A DNA stretch of 64,000 nt from assembly GCA_019022495.1 (NCBI GenBank), contig JAFEKR010000004.1, forward strand, positions 3,410,001 to 3,474,000, read 5' to 3'. Numbering within the stretch: position 1 is the stretch's first letter; every line of letters begins with the position of its first letter. A program made the position numbers and the translations under genes. Positions 48,995 to 60,192 of this stretch are shown here, piece after piece. The notes below the pieces were generated by a model, which saw only the letters and a program-made list of their open reading frames with translations, was not told the DNA's origin and did no database searches. The stretch is from Epichloe hybrida. Its lineage: Eukaryota; Ascomycota; Sordariomycetes; Hypocreales; Clavicipitaceae.

Positions 48995-50764
48995 ATGCCT
49001 CCTGGTGTAAGTGGCCACTGAGCGTGTTTTCCCACTCTACTCTGTCTTCCTCTCTTCCTCCTCTCTTTCCAAACACCGAGCCTCCTCTTTTTCGTCTCGC
49101 TGCAACGGGCCCAGACCTTGCTGACACGGATATTTGTTTGTCGCGCTTTTACAGACCCGTGCTGCACGTCAACGTGTCGAGAACGACGAGAACTCGACGC
49201 GTCCCCATACACGCGCAGCCAAGGCCGCTGCTCTCAACTTGGACGAACTCGCCATGCCTGCAAAGGGTGCCCTGCAGCCGAAGAAGTCGGCCGCCAATCT
49301 TGGCAATGCCGGCGTTCAAAGGAAGCGTAACGTCCTCGGGGACATGAGCAATGTCAACAAATCAGAGGCCAACGAGGGAAAGAAGGTAGCTGGTGCCAAG
49401 GTTGGACTCATCTCCAAGGCTCATCCTGTTGGTGTACAGAAGGCCTCCGCACGCCCTGCTCGTAGCGCTCCTCTTGCTACCAAGGAATCAAACAAGATGC
49501 CCGCTAGACGAACTGGCCCTGGCTCTGTCGCCGCGCCCAAGAGAAAGGTCTCCTCCAACGCCAGCAAGGAGCCAGAGTATGCCGTTGTCGAAGAAAGCCA
49601 GCCTGCCCGTAAGAAGGCCCACAAGGAGAAGTCGGAAGACGTCGTTCGTGACGAGAACCGCCGCGTCGTCTCGACAGGCTTGGATGAGAAGCCAGCTGTC
49701 GGTGAAAGCACAACTGACAGCGCCGTGCCTCCCGAGGGCGTTGCTGAGATTGAGGCCGATGACTGGGATGACCCTCTCATGGTGGCCGAGTACGCTACCG
49801 AGATCTTTGAATACTTGCGCGACCTCGAATGCCGCTCCATCCCCAACCCCCAATACATGTCACACCAAGATGACCTCGAGTGGAAGACGCGTGGTATTCT
49901 CATTGACTGGCTCATTGAAGTCCACACAAGATTCCACCTTCTTCCCGAGACATTGTTCCTTGCTGTCAACATTATTGATCGTTTCTTGTCGGAGAAGGTT
50001 GTTCAGCTTGACCGCCTCCAGCTTGTTGGCATCACTGCCATGTTCATTGCCTCCAAGTACGAGGAAGTCCTGTCACCACATGTTGAGAACTTCAAGCGCA
50101 TTACCGACAATGGCTTCAGTGAGGCTGAGATTCTGAGTGCGGAGCGTTTCTTGCTCAGCACTCTCAGCTACGACCTGAGCTATCCCAATCCCATGAACTT
50201 TCTTCGTCGTGTGTCGAAGGCGGACAACTATGACATCCAGTCTCGCACTATTGGCAAGTACTTGATGGAGATTAGCCTTCTCGACCACCGCTTCATGGCT
50301 TATCGGCCGAGTCACTGTGCTGCTGCTTCCATGTACCTGGCCCGCATGATGTTGGACCGCGGCCCATGGGTAAGTCTCGTCACATCTGCGAGCACAAATT
50401 GGATCATGATGACCTTGATACTAACTACAACATTTTCTCCTCCCACAATAGGACGAGATTCTGGCATACTACGCTGGATATGACAAGCAAGAGGTTCAGC
50501 CTGTTGTCGACTTGATGATTGACTACCTCGCTCGTCCCGTCGTCCACGAGGCCTTCTTCAAGAAGTACGCTAGTAAAAAGTTTTTGAAAGGTAAAGACAC
50601 ATGATACTGGTTGCTTGAAATTGAAACCCAGAAAAAAAGGAACAAGTTTAGGACTAACTCGTGATCGCTTCGCAGCTTCCATTCTTGCTCGATCATGGGC
50701 CAAGAAGAACGCTGCCCTTTTCAGCATCACAGACACGGAGCTGTCTCTAGATCAAATATCATGA
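48995..50764 (+). CDS. G2/mitotic B-type cyclin
   Basis: Exons 48995-49006, 49155-50369, 50452-50590 and 50676-50764 give 484 residues. The first coding exon is only 12 bases (Met-Pro-Pro-Gly) and its 148-bp intron ends at TTTTACAG. A destruction box (RNVLGDMSN) at residues 62-70 marks APC/C control. The two cyclin folds start near residue 240, with the hydrophobic CDK-binding stretch TRGILIDWLIEVHTRFHLLPE and KYEEVLSPHVENF, followed by the second fold YLMEISLLDHRFMAYRPS. B cyclins activate CDK1 for mitosis. The reading frame is clean throughout. It is closest to the fungal NimE/Clb2-type cyclins; the exact symbol is not assigned. Confidence 0.95.
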
Positions 50765-51836
50765 GAGTGATACCAAACTCGAAACGCGTCAACATACATC
50801 TGTCTTTTCGATTGCACATCTTTTTTATTAGATATGAGCTTTACAAAGTCAGGATACCACCACACACGGGGCTGGATTACGCTCACGACATAACTTCTTT
50901 TTGACGACTCTAATACACATCACCGCCACCGCCACCGCCACCACTTTGTCTGAGAGAGAAGCTTGATGACTCAGACATGGACCATGTTGTCGTCTTATCT
51001 TGATGACGAGGAGGCTGGCCCGCAAACGTACCGGCGCGTCCATTTTTGTTTTTAGCAAGTATTTCAGCATGCAATTTTGTTCAGCTGTTTGTGTGTTTTT
51101 ACATGGCGCTTGGAGTCACTGGCGAACTTGGCAAGGATTGTTTGGATTGACAGGTTGGAGATGGCTGCAGCGGCCGGCTTGGTTGGGCGCGATGCACTGG
51201 GAGAGGCGTACTGCGGTACTGCGAAACAAGGCCTCTGACTTCTAGTTGAGTGGGAAGCCGTGCTTGTCACACGAGGCGGCGAGGCTGTGATGGAGCTTGT
51301 ACATATATCTTGTTCGGTTTACAGGCAGGGATCGGGAACAGGAATGAGAATTGCATCGCATGAATGACAGACAATAACGAGTCATGGTGACACTAGGGAT
51401 GAACAGCGGTGGGAGGGCACCAGAAGTGACATCAGACGAACGGCATGATGAAGCTTGCCGGCTCGCTGACTGTTGTCATCTCATTGTGGTCTAGCCGACA
51501 TCGAACAGGTTGACCCACTCTTGTCGAGCACCCGGGGACCCAAGTCGTATGGAAAGACTAGCCAATCATGTTCTTCCAATCGTCTCTCCAACAAACCACC
51601 ACCAAGTCTGTCTACTCCTCCTCACTTGCACCAACGGCCGCCATATCAGGTTCCAACGCCCCTCTTAATTGTTTTTTTTTTTTCTTTTTTTTTCAAATTC
51701 GCCATTGTAGACTTCTTGTTACCCAAGGGAACCTGTCATCACGATCGAGCCAGCCAGCAAACAACAGAACCTACCATCCCTCCCTCAATTTTATCTTGCA
51801 GATACCAGGTGCTCGCACTCACCCCCGAGCCACTCA

Positions 51837-51867
<31 letters not shown>

Positions 51868-51984
51868 CGCAATAGAGTCTCAAAACTCCTGTGCCATTTA
51901 GTCAAGTAAAGATAGAAGACCTCCACGCCTCATTCTTGCCATAGCGGATCCGAAACCAAGTCCGATCAAAGTCCACTCCAGACC
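50765..51984. other. Intergenic region cyclin B - THO3
   Basis: 1.2 kb with no gene recognised. A (CCGCCA)n run lies at about 50920-50942, a poly-T stretch at 51671-51690 and a (CAGGCT)n run at about 51838-51868 in the likely THO3 leader. An ORF covering the last repeat is simple-sequence only. Confidence 0.55.
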
Positions 51985-53435
51985 ATGGCTCCTGTCCTAC
52001 GCGCCAGGCAGAGCCTTTCGAAGGATCGATTCTCGTCGTACTTTAGCAGTCTGCGAAGCCAGCCGTATAACGATCCTAATTCTACGAGGGGAGGGTCGCA
52101 TTCGTGGGTTCTCTCATCCTCATGGATTGCGCTTTTATGGACGAGGGACTGACTTGGGTAGGTTGAGGGCTATTGCGTGGAATCCGTTGGGGAATTTGGT
52201 TGCGACGGGGTCCATGGATAAGACGTTGAGAGTTTGTGAGTTTCTAATCTTCACATGAAACGCGGAAAACGCATTTGTAACCATTCTCATAGGGAACCCC
52301 GAGAAACCACACGTCAAGTTCTCGACAGAACTAAAAGGTCACACCGCATCCGTCGAGAAGGTCGCCTTTAATCCCACCAAGGACGCGGAGCTGTGCAGCG
52401 TGAGTACGGATGGGGTTGTCAAGTTCTGGGACGTGAGGACCAAGGCTTGCTTCAATGAGGTGAGGGGGCTGGGTGACGCGTTGAGCTTGGCTTGGGCGCC
52501 GGATGGGGAGACATTGATTGTGGGAAACAAGGTGTGTTTTTGATGCCAGGCTTCCGTGTGCCCCTTTTCTTGCTGCTCTTCATCATCAAAGGTACTGACA
52601 ATGAAACTCTGCATAGTCCGACACCATCTTTGTTCTGTCCCCCAGGCAATCTACGCCCCTTGCCACGCACCAGCAGGATATGCAGACCAACCAAATTGCC
52701 TTTTGCTACAGCGGCACCAAAATCTTCGTCACGACCTCGGAAGGTCGCATTCGCATCTTGTCGTATCCGGACTTCCAGCCCGTTTTGAACATGCGTGGTG
52801 GGGACGAGGAGCGTGAGTTCATGCTCAATGGGCATACCTCGTCGTGCCTGACGGCAGAGGTGCAGCCCACGGCGAGGTATCTTGCTACGGGGGGGTCTGA
52901 TTCCATTATTGCGCTGTGGGATACGACGGACTGGATTTGTCAGAGGACGTTGACGAAGATGACGGGGGCGGTGAGGAGTATCAGTATGTTTTACTTCTTC
53001 TTCTTCTTCTTCTTCTCCCTCACCTTCCTATTCGCCGTTTCCCTTGTTGTTTCATTTTCATTTTTGATACTTGCCATGTGTTATAGCACCTACCGTGTCT
53101 TCACCGTGTATAGCATTATAGCATGACATGACTAACTAAGTAGGCTTCACTTTCGACGGGAGTTATATTGTCGGAGGCAGCGACGAAGGTAAAACCCCCC
53201 CTTCCTTATGCCTTACTCCCCTTTAAAACTCTTATACTCACAATTCCTACTTTCTTTTCACAAATTCACAGGAAATGGCCTCGAAGTATCTCACGTTGAA
53301 ACAGGTGAACATGTACACACGTTCAAGACGGCAGGTTCGTGCCCCGTAATGGCGTGGGCCCCGACTAGGTACTGCTTGGCGTATAGTGATCTGGGGATAT
53401 TACGAATCGTGGGGGTAGACATTGATAGGAAGTAG
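51985..53435 (+). CDS. THO complex subunit 3 / TEX1, WD40 protein
   Basis: Six exons (51985-52103, 52162-52235, 52293-52531, 52617-52983, 53144-53188, 53272-53435) separated by introns of 57-160 bp give 335 residues in a clean frame. It starts MAPVLRARQSLSKDRFSSYF. WD40 blades are recognisable: SHSLRAIAWNPLGNLVATGS, GHTASVEKVAFNP, KFWDVRT, LATGGSDSIIALWDTTDW and the final GNGLEVSHVETGEHVHTF. The pattern matches THOC3/TEX1, a member of the THO/TREX assembly that couples transcription to mRNA export in the nucleus. One other mRNA-export gene (NAB2) lies in the window, but 50 kb away, so no linkage is implied. Confidence 0.9.
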
Positions 53436-54454
53436 TTTGGTGGGCAGGGAGATGATCGACATTTGATCATGACCTTCCTTGGTTGGGTTTCTGTGCGAGC
53501 ATATCGGATTGCACGGAGGAAACTTTGCTCTGGATATCGTCTGCACGCCAGTTTCACGGGGCTGATTCGACGTTCAGGGCTGACAGTTTTGACAGTTTCC
53601 ATGGTATTTGACATGGACCTCAAGCTTCATCTTGCCACTCGAAATGAAGCGATGCCAAAGACGTGTGTACCCGTCAGCGCGGGTGAGCTCGATACCGTTT
53701 CGAGACCAACCAGGGAGCAGGGAGGGAAGGAGTGTATAGAATGTGGTCATGCCTACTCCGTAATCCGTAACACTACCGCGGGTTTTCTACGGAGTACTCA
53801 TCTTACTCATCTCGTCTCGTCGCTTTTTTTTTTTTTTTTTTTTCACTTTGGCTGACACTCATTGGAAGCCTCTGTAGCAAATGCAGGGGGTTTTTGTCTT
53901 TGGCTTGTCTCAGGTTGTCTCGCCTTCTGCAGCAAAGCTCTTTGTAGCTGCTCGTCGCTGGGGATGCTTGCTGGCCTTCTGGAAGGCCCCACAGAGCCAG
54001 CCTCCTCAGCCCTCCTCCTCTGCGCTCCTCCCCAGTTCGTTAATTCGTTACTACCCATCGTGCCATCGAGCCATCGAGCCATCGAGCGCCATCGTCCCAG
54101 CATCCATACCATCGTCGAATCGTCGAAGGTGTGGGCTTCGAGCGGGCTCCGCTTTTGCAAGTTGGATGGGCGTTTGTAACGACAATTTGACCTCCGTCCA
54201 TCACACCTGTTGGCCTCTTCCATCCTTTGCGAACCTCGCCGACTCCAAGCCCGTCGAACTTTTCGTGTTAATTCTTCCTACTACTAGCCTCCTCGCCGCA
54301 ACCCCACGCCCGGCAACTGCCTGAAAGTCAGCCCACCTTGCAAGACTTGACTTGTCCTGTCCGCCGCTCTGACCGCCCGTCGAGTCGACCCCCCCCCCCC
54401 TTCGTGCCAGGAGCACAACGGTAAATTAAAGTCCGTGCGACATCGCGCTCCATC
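53436..54454. other. Intergenic region THO3 - Zn2Cys6 gene
   Basis: 1.0 kb. Contains a pair of TACTCCGTA (53754-53762) and TACGGAGTA (53788-53796), a poly-T run at 53825-53843, CCATCGAG repeats near 54062-54090 and a C10 run near 54390-54401 close to the next start. No gene recognised. Confidence 0.6.
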
Positions 54455-57400
54455 ATGGCCGGCTCATCAGACGACAATGCCTCGTCGAGTAATGACAACA
54501 ATAACCAACATGAAAGTCCCCCGGCGGCCGAAAACAATGTTACTATGCGAGACCACGTTCCTGACAATGCAAGCGTTCCAAAACCGAAGCGACTAGCATG
54601 CATGATTTGCAGGAAGCGCAAGCTCAAATGCGATGGTGTCCGTCCAAGTTGCAGTACATGCTCACGCCTGGGCCATTCCTGCGCCTACGATGAGCAACGG
54701 AGGAAGAGTGGCCCAAAGAGAGGATATGTCAAGGCCCTTGAAGAGCGACTAAGTGAGTGCAAATCTATGCGAGCGTATGGGCTCTTTTGTTGCGCTTTTC
54801 TGTCGGCACACACACCTCAGAAGCAGCTGGCAAAGCATAAAGACGGCTGCTGGTCTGGTTGATTCTTGCTTGGCTGACCTGATACCTCTCCCCGCCGCAG
54901 AGCAGGTCGAGACTTTGTTAAAAACGCAAGATCCCGTGCCGCCAACTCCGAGCTCGACAGCGAAATCAATGAATCTGCCCATGTCCGGCGTACACAACGT
55001 CCCATCGGCTTCACAGAGCCTTGGTGTTGCCAACCCAGCTATGGGGATGGGTGGAGATGGCGATGTGAGCCGGTGGCAGCATTACAGTGGCGAATCTCCC
55101 CAAGGTGGCACCGTGGACGATTTCGATTTCAATTCTACCATGGGAATGCCAATGAACAACGTTAGCGAAGGAAACTTTACCTGGGAGATGATCGGTTTGG
55201 GACTCGAAGAACCCCTGCCGCCTCAAGAAACAATCGACGAGCTCCATCAAGTCTACTTTGAAAAGGTTCATCCGTCAATGCCCATGATTCACAGGTACCG
55301 ATACCTCGCTGCCATGAACTTGTAAGTCTTATGTGTGTGATCATGGTGAACGATTGGTCCACACCAAAAAAAGGAGAGTCGGGAGAATCTTAACTGACAA
55401 GACATTCAAACAGGGCCCCAAATCAGCGCCCACCAGTGTGCCTGCGATATGCCATGTGGACCTTGGCATGTTCTATAACCGACAAGTATGCTGATTTGAA
55501 GGATTTGTTTTACCAGAGGGCTCGCAGATACGTCGAGGCCGATTACGTGAAGGGCTATGGCGAACACATGATTTCCGTGGCGCATTGCCAAACGCACATC
55601 CTGCTGGCCGCCTATGAGATGAAGATGATGTACTTTTCGCGAGCGTGGATTAACACCGGCTCAGCTGTTCGTCTGGCTCAAATGTGTGTAAAGCTCGGTC
55701 GGGCCTTTGTTTGTATCATGATTATCACAACATGCCAGACTGACTTTCTCCCTCTAGGATTGGACTGCATCGAATGGATGGCACTGGGTTGGACGTGAAA
55801 CAGTGCGTCCCACCTCCCAAGGACTGGACCGAACGCGAAGAGCGCCGTCGAACATTTTGGATGGCTTTTTGCGAGGATCGTTATGCAAGCATTGGAACTG
55901 GATGGCCCATGACGATTGATGAGAGGGATATCATGACCAGGATGCCCTCGTCAGAGGAGGCGTATGATATGAGCCGCCCCGAGCAGACGCAAACGATTGC
56001 GGAATGTACTGCTCCGTCCGGTGCCGCCAAGTTGTCCTCGTTCGGTGGCGTTGTATTGATGGCTTGCCTGTTCGGCCGCAATCTGATCCACCTTCATCGT
56101 CCTGAAGATGACGATCTTGACCATGACCTGAATGGCCCCTTCTGGAAGCGACACAGGCAAATGAACGGCATTTTGCTCAACACTTCTCTTGGTCTCCCGG
56201 CCCACCTCAAACTTCCCTCGGGGCTGTCGAATCCCAACGTCATCTTCACCAACATGAGTATCCACACAACAACCATTTGCTTGCACCAGGTCGCCATTTT
56301 TCAAGGCCGATAAGAACAAACTAGCCTCGTCGGTCAGCTCAGAAAGCAAAGTTCGTTGCATCACTGCTGCAAACGAGATTGCAAGCATTATGAGAACAAT
56401 TTTTCACATGGACCTAGCAGCGGTAAGGGGTTTTTATTTATTTTTTATCGAAATCGAAATGTCGAGGTAAAGTGTTTATGTACTGAATTGTTATCCAGAT
56501 GCATCCCTTCATCTCTTTTTGTCTCTACGTTGCGGCTCGAGTTTTTGTTCAGTATCTCAAAAGTCGCCCTGATGATGCTCAAACTGCAGACTCGTTACGA
56601 TTTCTCCTGTCGGCAATGGATGCTCTGAAACGAAGGAACCCCTTGACGGAGTCGTTTCTGGTGCAACTTGACGTCGATTTTGAAGCATTAGCTGTCCGCA
56701 TCCCCAAGCTGAGAAGCGCGTTTTCTCGACAAGGTGACAGCGTATGTAGAAACCCGACCCCCTCAAAATGACCCCACTGATGCTGACTCATTGTCAACTT
56801 GTCGTAATGCTAAAAAATAAAGAAAACAGCCCCGATTTGGAAGCAAGACCGGACACGCCGGTCCGCTATGCAGCGATCGTGAAGGCCTCCAAGGGATTCT
56901 AGCGTATAGAGAGTGCGATTTCATGCAGGCTGCAGCCGAAGACGGAAACCCAGTAAATGGTCCAGATCTGGTTGAAGGCCAGGGAGACACCGCGGCAGGA
57001 AGAGCATCCATGTCAAGCATTGGTGGCTTCGGAGGGCAGCCATGGATGTCAGCGGATCAGGACTCGATACCGGGTTTGACACCTACCGCAGGGACCATAT
57101 TCGAGAAGAACGGTCCGACAGGAGGCCGTGTTCCAGGCTTTGGCGAGGTCAATAGTGAAGGTCACGACAGGCAAGGATCATCAGAAGCTAGTCAGTCCAA
57201 CGGCCCGAAACCAAACTCCAGCGGCGCCGGCTCGGACGCCAAGGCCCGTCTAGCCCCAGGTATGGGCGGCACACGACGGGACGCTGCCTTCCAACCCAGT
57301 CCAATCTCTCCTCATGAAAATATTTTGAACCCCAACGGGCCAATGGGTGCCGGCAATGGCAATCACCAGGGCTTTTATGCTGGGCCATCTGCATACGCCA

Positions 57401-57606
57401 TGGGCCATGGTATGGCTGGCCAACAAAATAGAGGATTCCCCATGCCGTCAAGCGGGTGGTCGCATGTGAGCAGCCAAAACCAAGGCCCCCCCAACATGAC
57501 TCCTGTCGGCGAGGGAGTTCTTCGAGCGCTCATGAAAATGGGGCCGATGGATGCCATGGATCTCTCGTCTTGGGATCCGGGGCAGGACAGTGTAATGAGG
57601 GGCTGA
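54455..57606 (+). CDS. Zn2Cys6 transcription factor with fungal-specific TF domain, one frameshift
   Basis: Six exons (54455-54752, 54901-55321, 55414-55683, 55758-56422, 56499-56741, 56830-57606) give about 890 residues. The binuclear cluster C-x2-C-x6-C-x6-C-x2-C-x6-C lies at residues 49-76 (CMICRKRKLKCDG), followed by a basic linker and a short EERLKQVETLLKTQ coiled coil. The middle homology domain is clear (AWINTGSAVRLAQMIGLHRM, REERRRTFWMAFCEDRYAS). The last 250 residues are Gly/Asn/Pro/Met-rich and probably activating. In exon 4 a run of five T at about 56297-56301 shifts frame between HQVAIF and KADKNKLASSV; removing one T restores frame and overall phase. The target genes are unknown. 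Confidence 0.88.
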
Positions 57607-58231
57607 AGAAGAACCAGATCCTGCAGCTGGCGTAACAGGAGACGGGAGATTCAGACGTAGGCGATGCAAAAAGGTGGCGAGGCACTTGTAATAACTATTT
57701 TTTTTTTGGGGGTTCATGGAGTTCATGTGGTGGTTTTTCCTCCCTTCTTTTCCCTCTTTCTTTGGGAATGATAGGCACAGGCGTTCTGGAACGGCATCAG
57801 GACAAAGCGATTCGGGCGCGCCTTTTCTCTGTCTGGGAGCATCGGTGTTTGTTTTGGTTGTACATTGCGATCGCCCTCCCCCCCCCCCCTTCTCTCTTCG
57901 GAGGAGCTGTGCCATATTTCACTCTTGCGACAGGTTTATGCGGACATTTTCTGTACACAGATTACACAGATCTGCTGCGAAATGACCATTCAGAACAATC
58001 CCATATTACCCACCCGTCTATGCACAAAACTCAAAACGTGTTATGCATAATTCCGATTTTATCCACCCACACAGATCATCGCATGGTCCGTGCGTGCATT
58101 GCCGCTCTCTTTTGTCAACGTCGACTTGACAAGGCACGTTCAACTTCCCAGCCCCCGATGTAAAAGCGGCACCACACCAGCGACCGACAAAATCGGTTTG
58201 TGCTCGACGCGCACCATCTCTTCGTCCAGCC
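57607..58231. other. Intergenic region Zn2Cys6 gene - His-Gln protein
   Basis: 625 bp with poly-T (57699-57707) and poly-C (57880-57889) runs. It holds the 3' end of the regulator and the promoter of the next gene. No RNA gene seen. Confidence 0.5.
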
Positions 58232-58934
58232 ATGACTGCTGCTCCCGGCTCTTTCTCCGGGTCGGGAGCGGGGCTTCCGGGCGTGGGGCAGTTCCGTCTC
58301 GACATCGGCGTCGGTCTAGACGAATATCCTGGCCTCGAGAACGCCTTCCGGATCCCGCTGCAGAATCAGCATCAGCATCAGCATCAGCATCAGCATCAGC
58401 ACCAGCATCAGCATCAGCATCAGCATCAGCATCAGCATCAGCACCAGCACCAGCATCAGCATCAGCATCAGCAAGAGCATCAGCATCAGCATCAGCACCA
58501 GCAAGAGCATCAGCACCAGCAAGAGCAAGAGCGACAGGGTCGTTCGCACGGCTCGCCGACGCACCGGAATGGCGGCGGCGGCGGCCAGTTTGGCATCCTC
58601 GCCCCGGCAACGATGCCCGACGGCGTGTTGGACTACTCACATCTCGACCGGACTCGGCACACCCAAGTCCGAGGACCTGTCCAAGAAGAAGCGGAAGCGG
58701 AATGCTCGAGAGCGCCATCTGTGCGACGTCAAGATCCGCATCACCGAGTACTTTGGCGAGCGCTTCTGGACCGTCCAGCCCGTGAACGGGAACGGGGGCA
58801 AGGGGAAAGGAGACGGGGTTGCCGGTCCGCACAGGCACACCCTGGAGAGGAGCGATGAGATCAAGAAGAATAGCGTGCAGAGATATCTGGCACAGCAGGA
58901 GTGGGAGGCCAAGAAGACGCAGGTGTTGTCATGA
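58232..58934 (+). CDS. Unknown protein with His-Gln repeat and basic C-terminal module, one frameshift
   Basis: No family recognised. The start MTAAPGSFSGSGAGLPGVG leads to FRLDIGVGLDEYPGLENAF. About 28 His-Gln dipeptides follow (residues about 45-100, some Gln-Glu), encoded by CAGCAT/CAGCAC units. Then GGGGGQFGILAPATMPDGVLD. Near 58646 the frame must shift by one extra base to continue GLGTPKSEDLSKKKRKRNAR, then ERHLCDVKIRITEYFGERFW and ERSDEIKKNSVQRYLAQQEW. With one base removed the length is 233 residues. KKKRKR suggests a nuclear localisation signal. The C-terminal module is not low-complexity and looks like the functional part. The reverse strand is also open because of the repeat and is not a gene. 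Confidence 0.6.
58363..58530. repeat. CAGCAT/CAGCAC hexanucleotide array (His-Gln coding)
   Basis: About 28 six-base units, with a few AAGAGC variants near the end. The periodicity opens several frames on both strands, giving artefactual Ser-Ala, Asp-Ala and Leu-Met ORFs. Confidence 0.95.
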
Positions 58935-59132
58935 AACTTCCCCCCCCCCCCCCCGACCCCAAGTTGGAAACAAAGACCACTTTCCCTTATTGAACAACTT
59001 CCGCACACAAGCAGAAGGTACCTACGCGGAAAACCAAAGACACTGGAGAAGCGGCGGCAACTATAAAGAGGCACTTGAACGAGCACGAGCTCAAGTTCTT
59101 CTCTGCTTGCCACTGGTCCGTCACATGTCCAT

Positions 59133-59947
59133 ATGACCCCAAACTCATCACAAATCGCACTGACCAGCCCGCCGCGCAGCCCATTCTCCCAAGGGGTATG
59201 GATCGCCCTCGAAGCCAAGGGCCTGCCGTACCAGTACTGCGAAATCGAGCCTTCCGAGCCCGAGCCCCCGCCATCATTCACGGCATCGAGCCCAAGGGGG
59301 ACCGTCCCCGCTGTTCGTCAAGGGCGAATGGGGCTGCTCCGAGAGTGCCGTCATCCTCGAATACGTGCGGTGATTTCCCCATCCAAAGTCAATGTAGACA
59401 TGTTTTTTTCTTCTTCTTTCTAAAATCACAAGATAGTTCGAGGATATGGATATCACACGGTCCGTCTGCTCCCAATTGACCCGAAATACAAAGCCAAATG
59501 CCGTTTGTGGATCGACCACGTAAGTCCGTCCGTCCGTCCGTCCCACTTACCTACCCGTGAACATGAGTGAAACCCCCTAGATCAACACGCGCATTGTCCC
59601 CGCCTTCTACGCGCTCTCGTCCGCCCAACGGCCCTCTTCCCGGGGCGAATCTACAAACCGTCTGCAAGCCCACATCACCAGCCTTGTGCTCGCCGCTGAC
59701 GAGGAGGGACCCTTCTTCACTGGGTCGAGCTTGAGTCTCGTGGATCTTCACTTCGTCCCCTTCGCGTTGCGGCTGTCGAGGATATTGCTGGCCCATGAGG
59801 GGCTGGACGGACCCTGTGCCGGGGACGAGATGGAACCGCTGGTTGGATGCGCTGGAGAGCAATCTTCATGTGAGGAAGACGACTAGTTCTCACGAGTTGT
59901 ATCTTGACACGGTGGATTTGCTGGCTCGGGGAGCTGGTGATTCATGA
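59133..59947 (+). CDS. Glutathione S-transferase, with two apparent frameshifts
   Basis: Exons 59133-59364, 59433-59519 and 59581-59947. After removing one C in each of two C-runs, lengths are multiples of three and the protein is 227 residues, normal for the family. The N-terminal thioredoxin fold reads SPFSQGVWIALEAKGLPYQY, then SPRGTVP/LFVKGEWG and SESAVILEY, with the usual glutathione-contacting ES pair. The C-terminal helical domain follows (LLPIDPKYKAKCRLWIDH, INTRIVPAFYALSS, FFTGSSLSLVDLHFVPF), ending PGTRWNRWLDALESNLHV and LYLDTVDLLARG. It resembles omega-type GSTs with Ser/Cys near the active site. Breaks lie near 59305-59312 and 59811-59815, both in C homopolymers. The second acceptor choice (59433) is less certain. 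Confidence 0.82.
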
Positions 59948-60192
59948 TTCATGCAACGGGTCTTGCTTGCCCGTCCTGCTTCATTGACTGACCACTTTCA
60001 TCCTACACAATGTGGTTGGTTCATTCCATATGAGAGGGGCCTAATCCAGAAAGGAAATTGAAAAGTGTCTACTTTCGACGACCGGATAGAGTCTTCAACG
60101 AGGCCAAAAGAATGACGAAAGAAGTTTTCTGCCTTGTTGAACATTATACCATGTACATAATCTACAACCAAGAGTGTAAGTAAATCACAAAA

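Noticed and set aside
49393..50136. Second long ORF overlapping cyclin B
   Set aside because: Plus-one-frame shadow of a GC-rich coding exon, Ser/Arg/Pro-rich with no domain.
58140..58838. Minus-strand Asp-Ala repeat protein and other ORFs over the CAGCAT array
   Set aside because: Six-base periodicity opens several frames at once; only the plus-strand His-Gln frame has non-repeat sequence on both sides.
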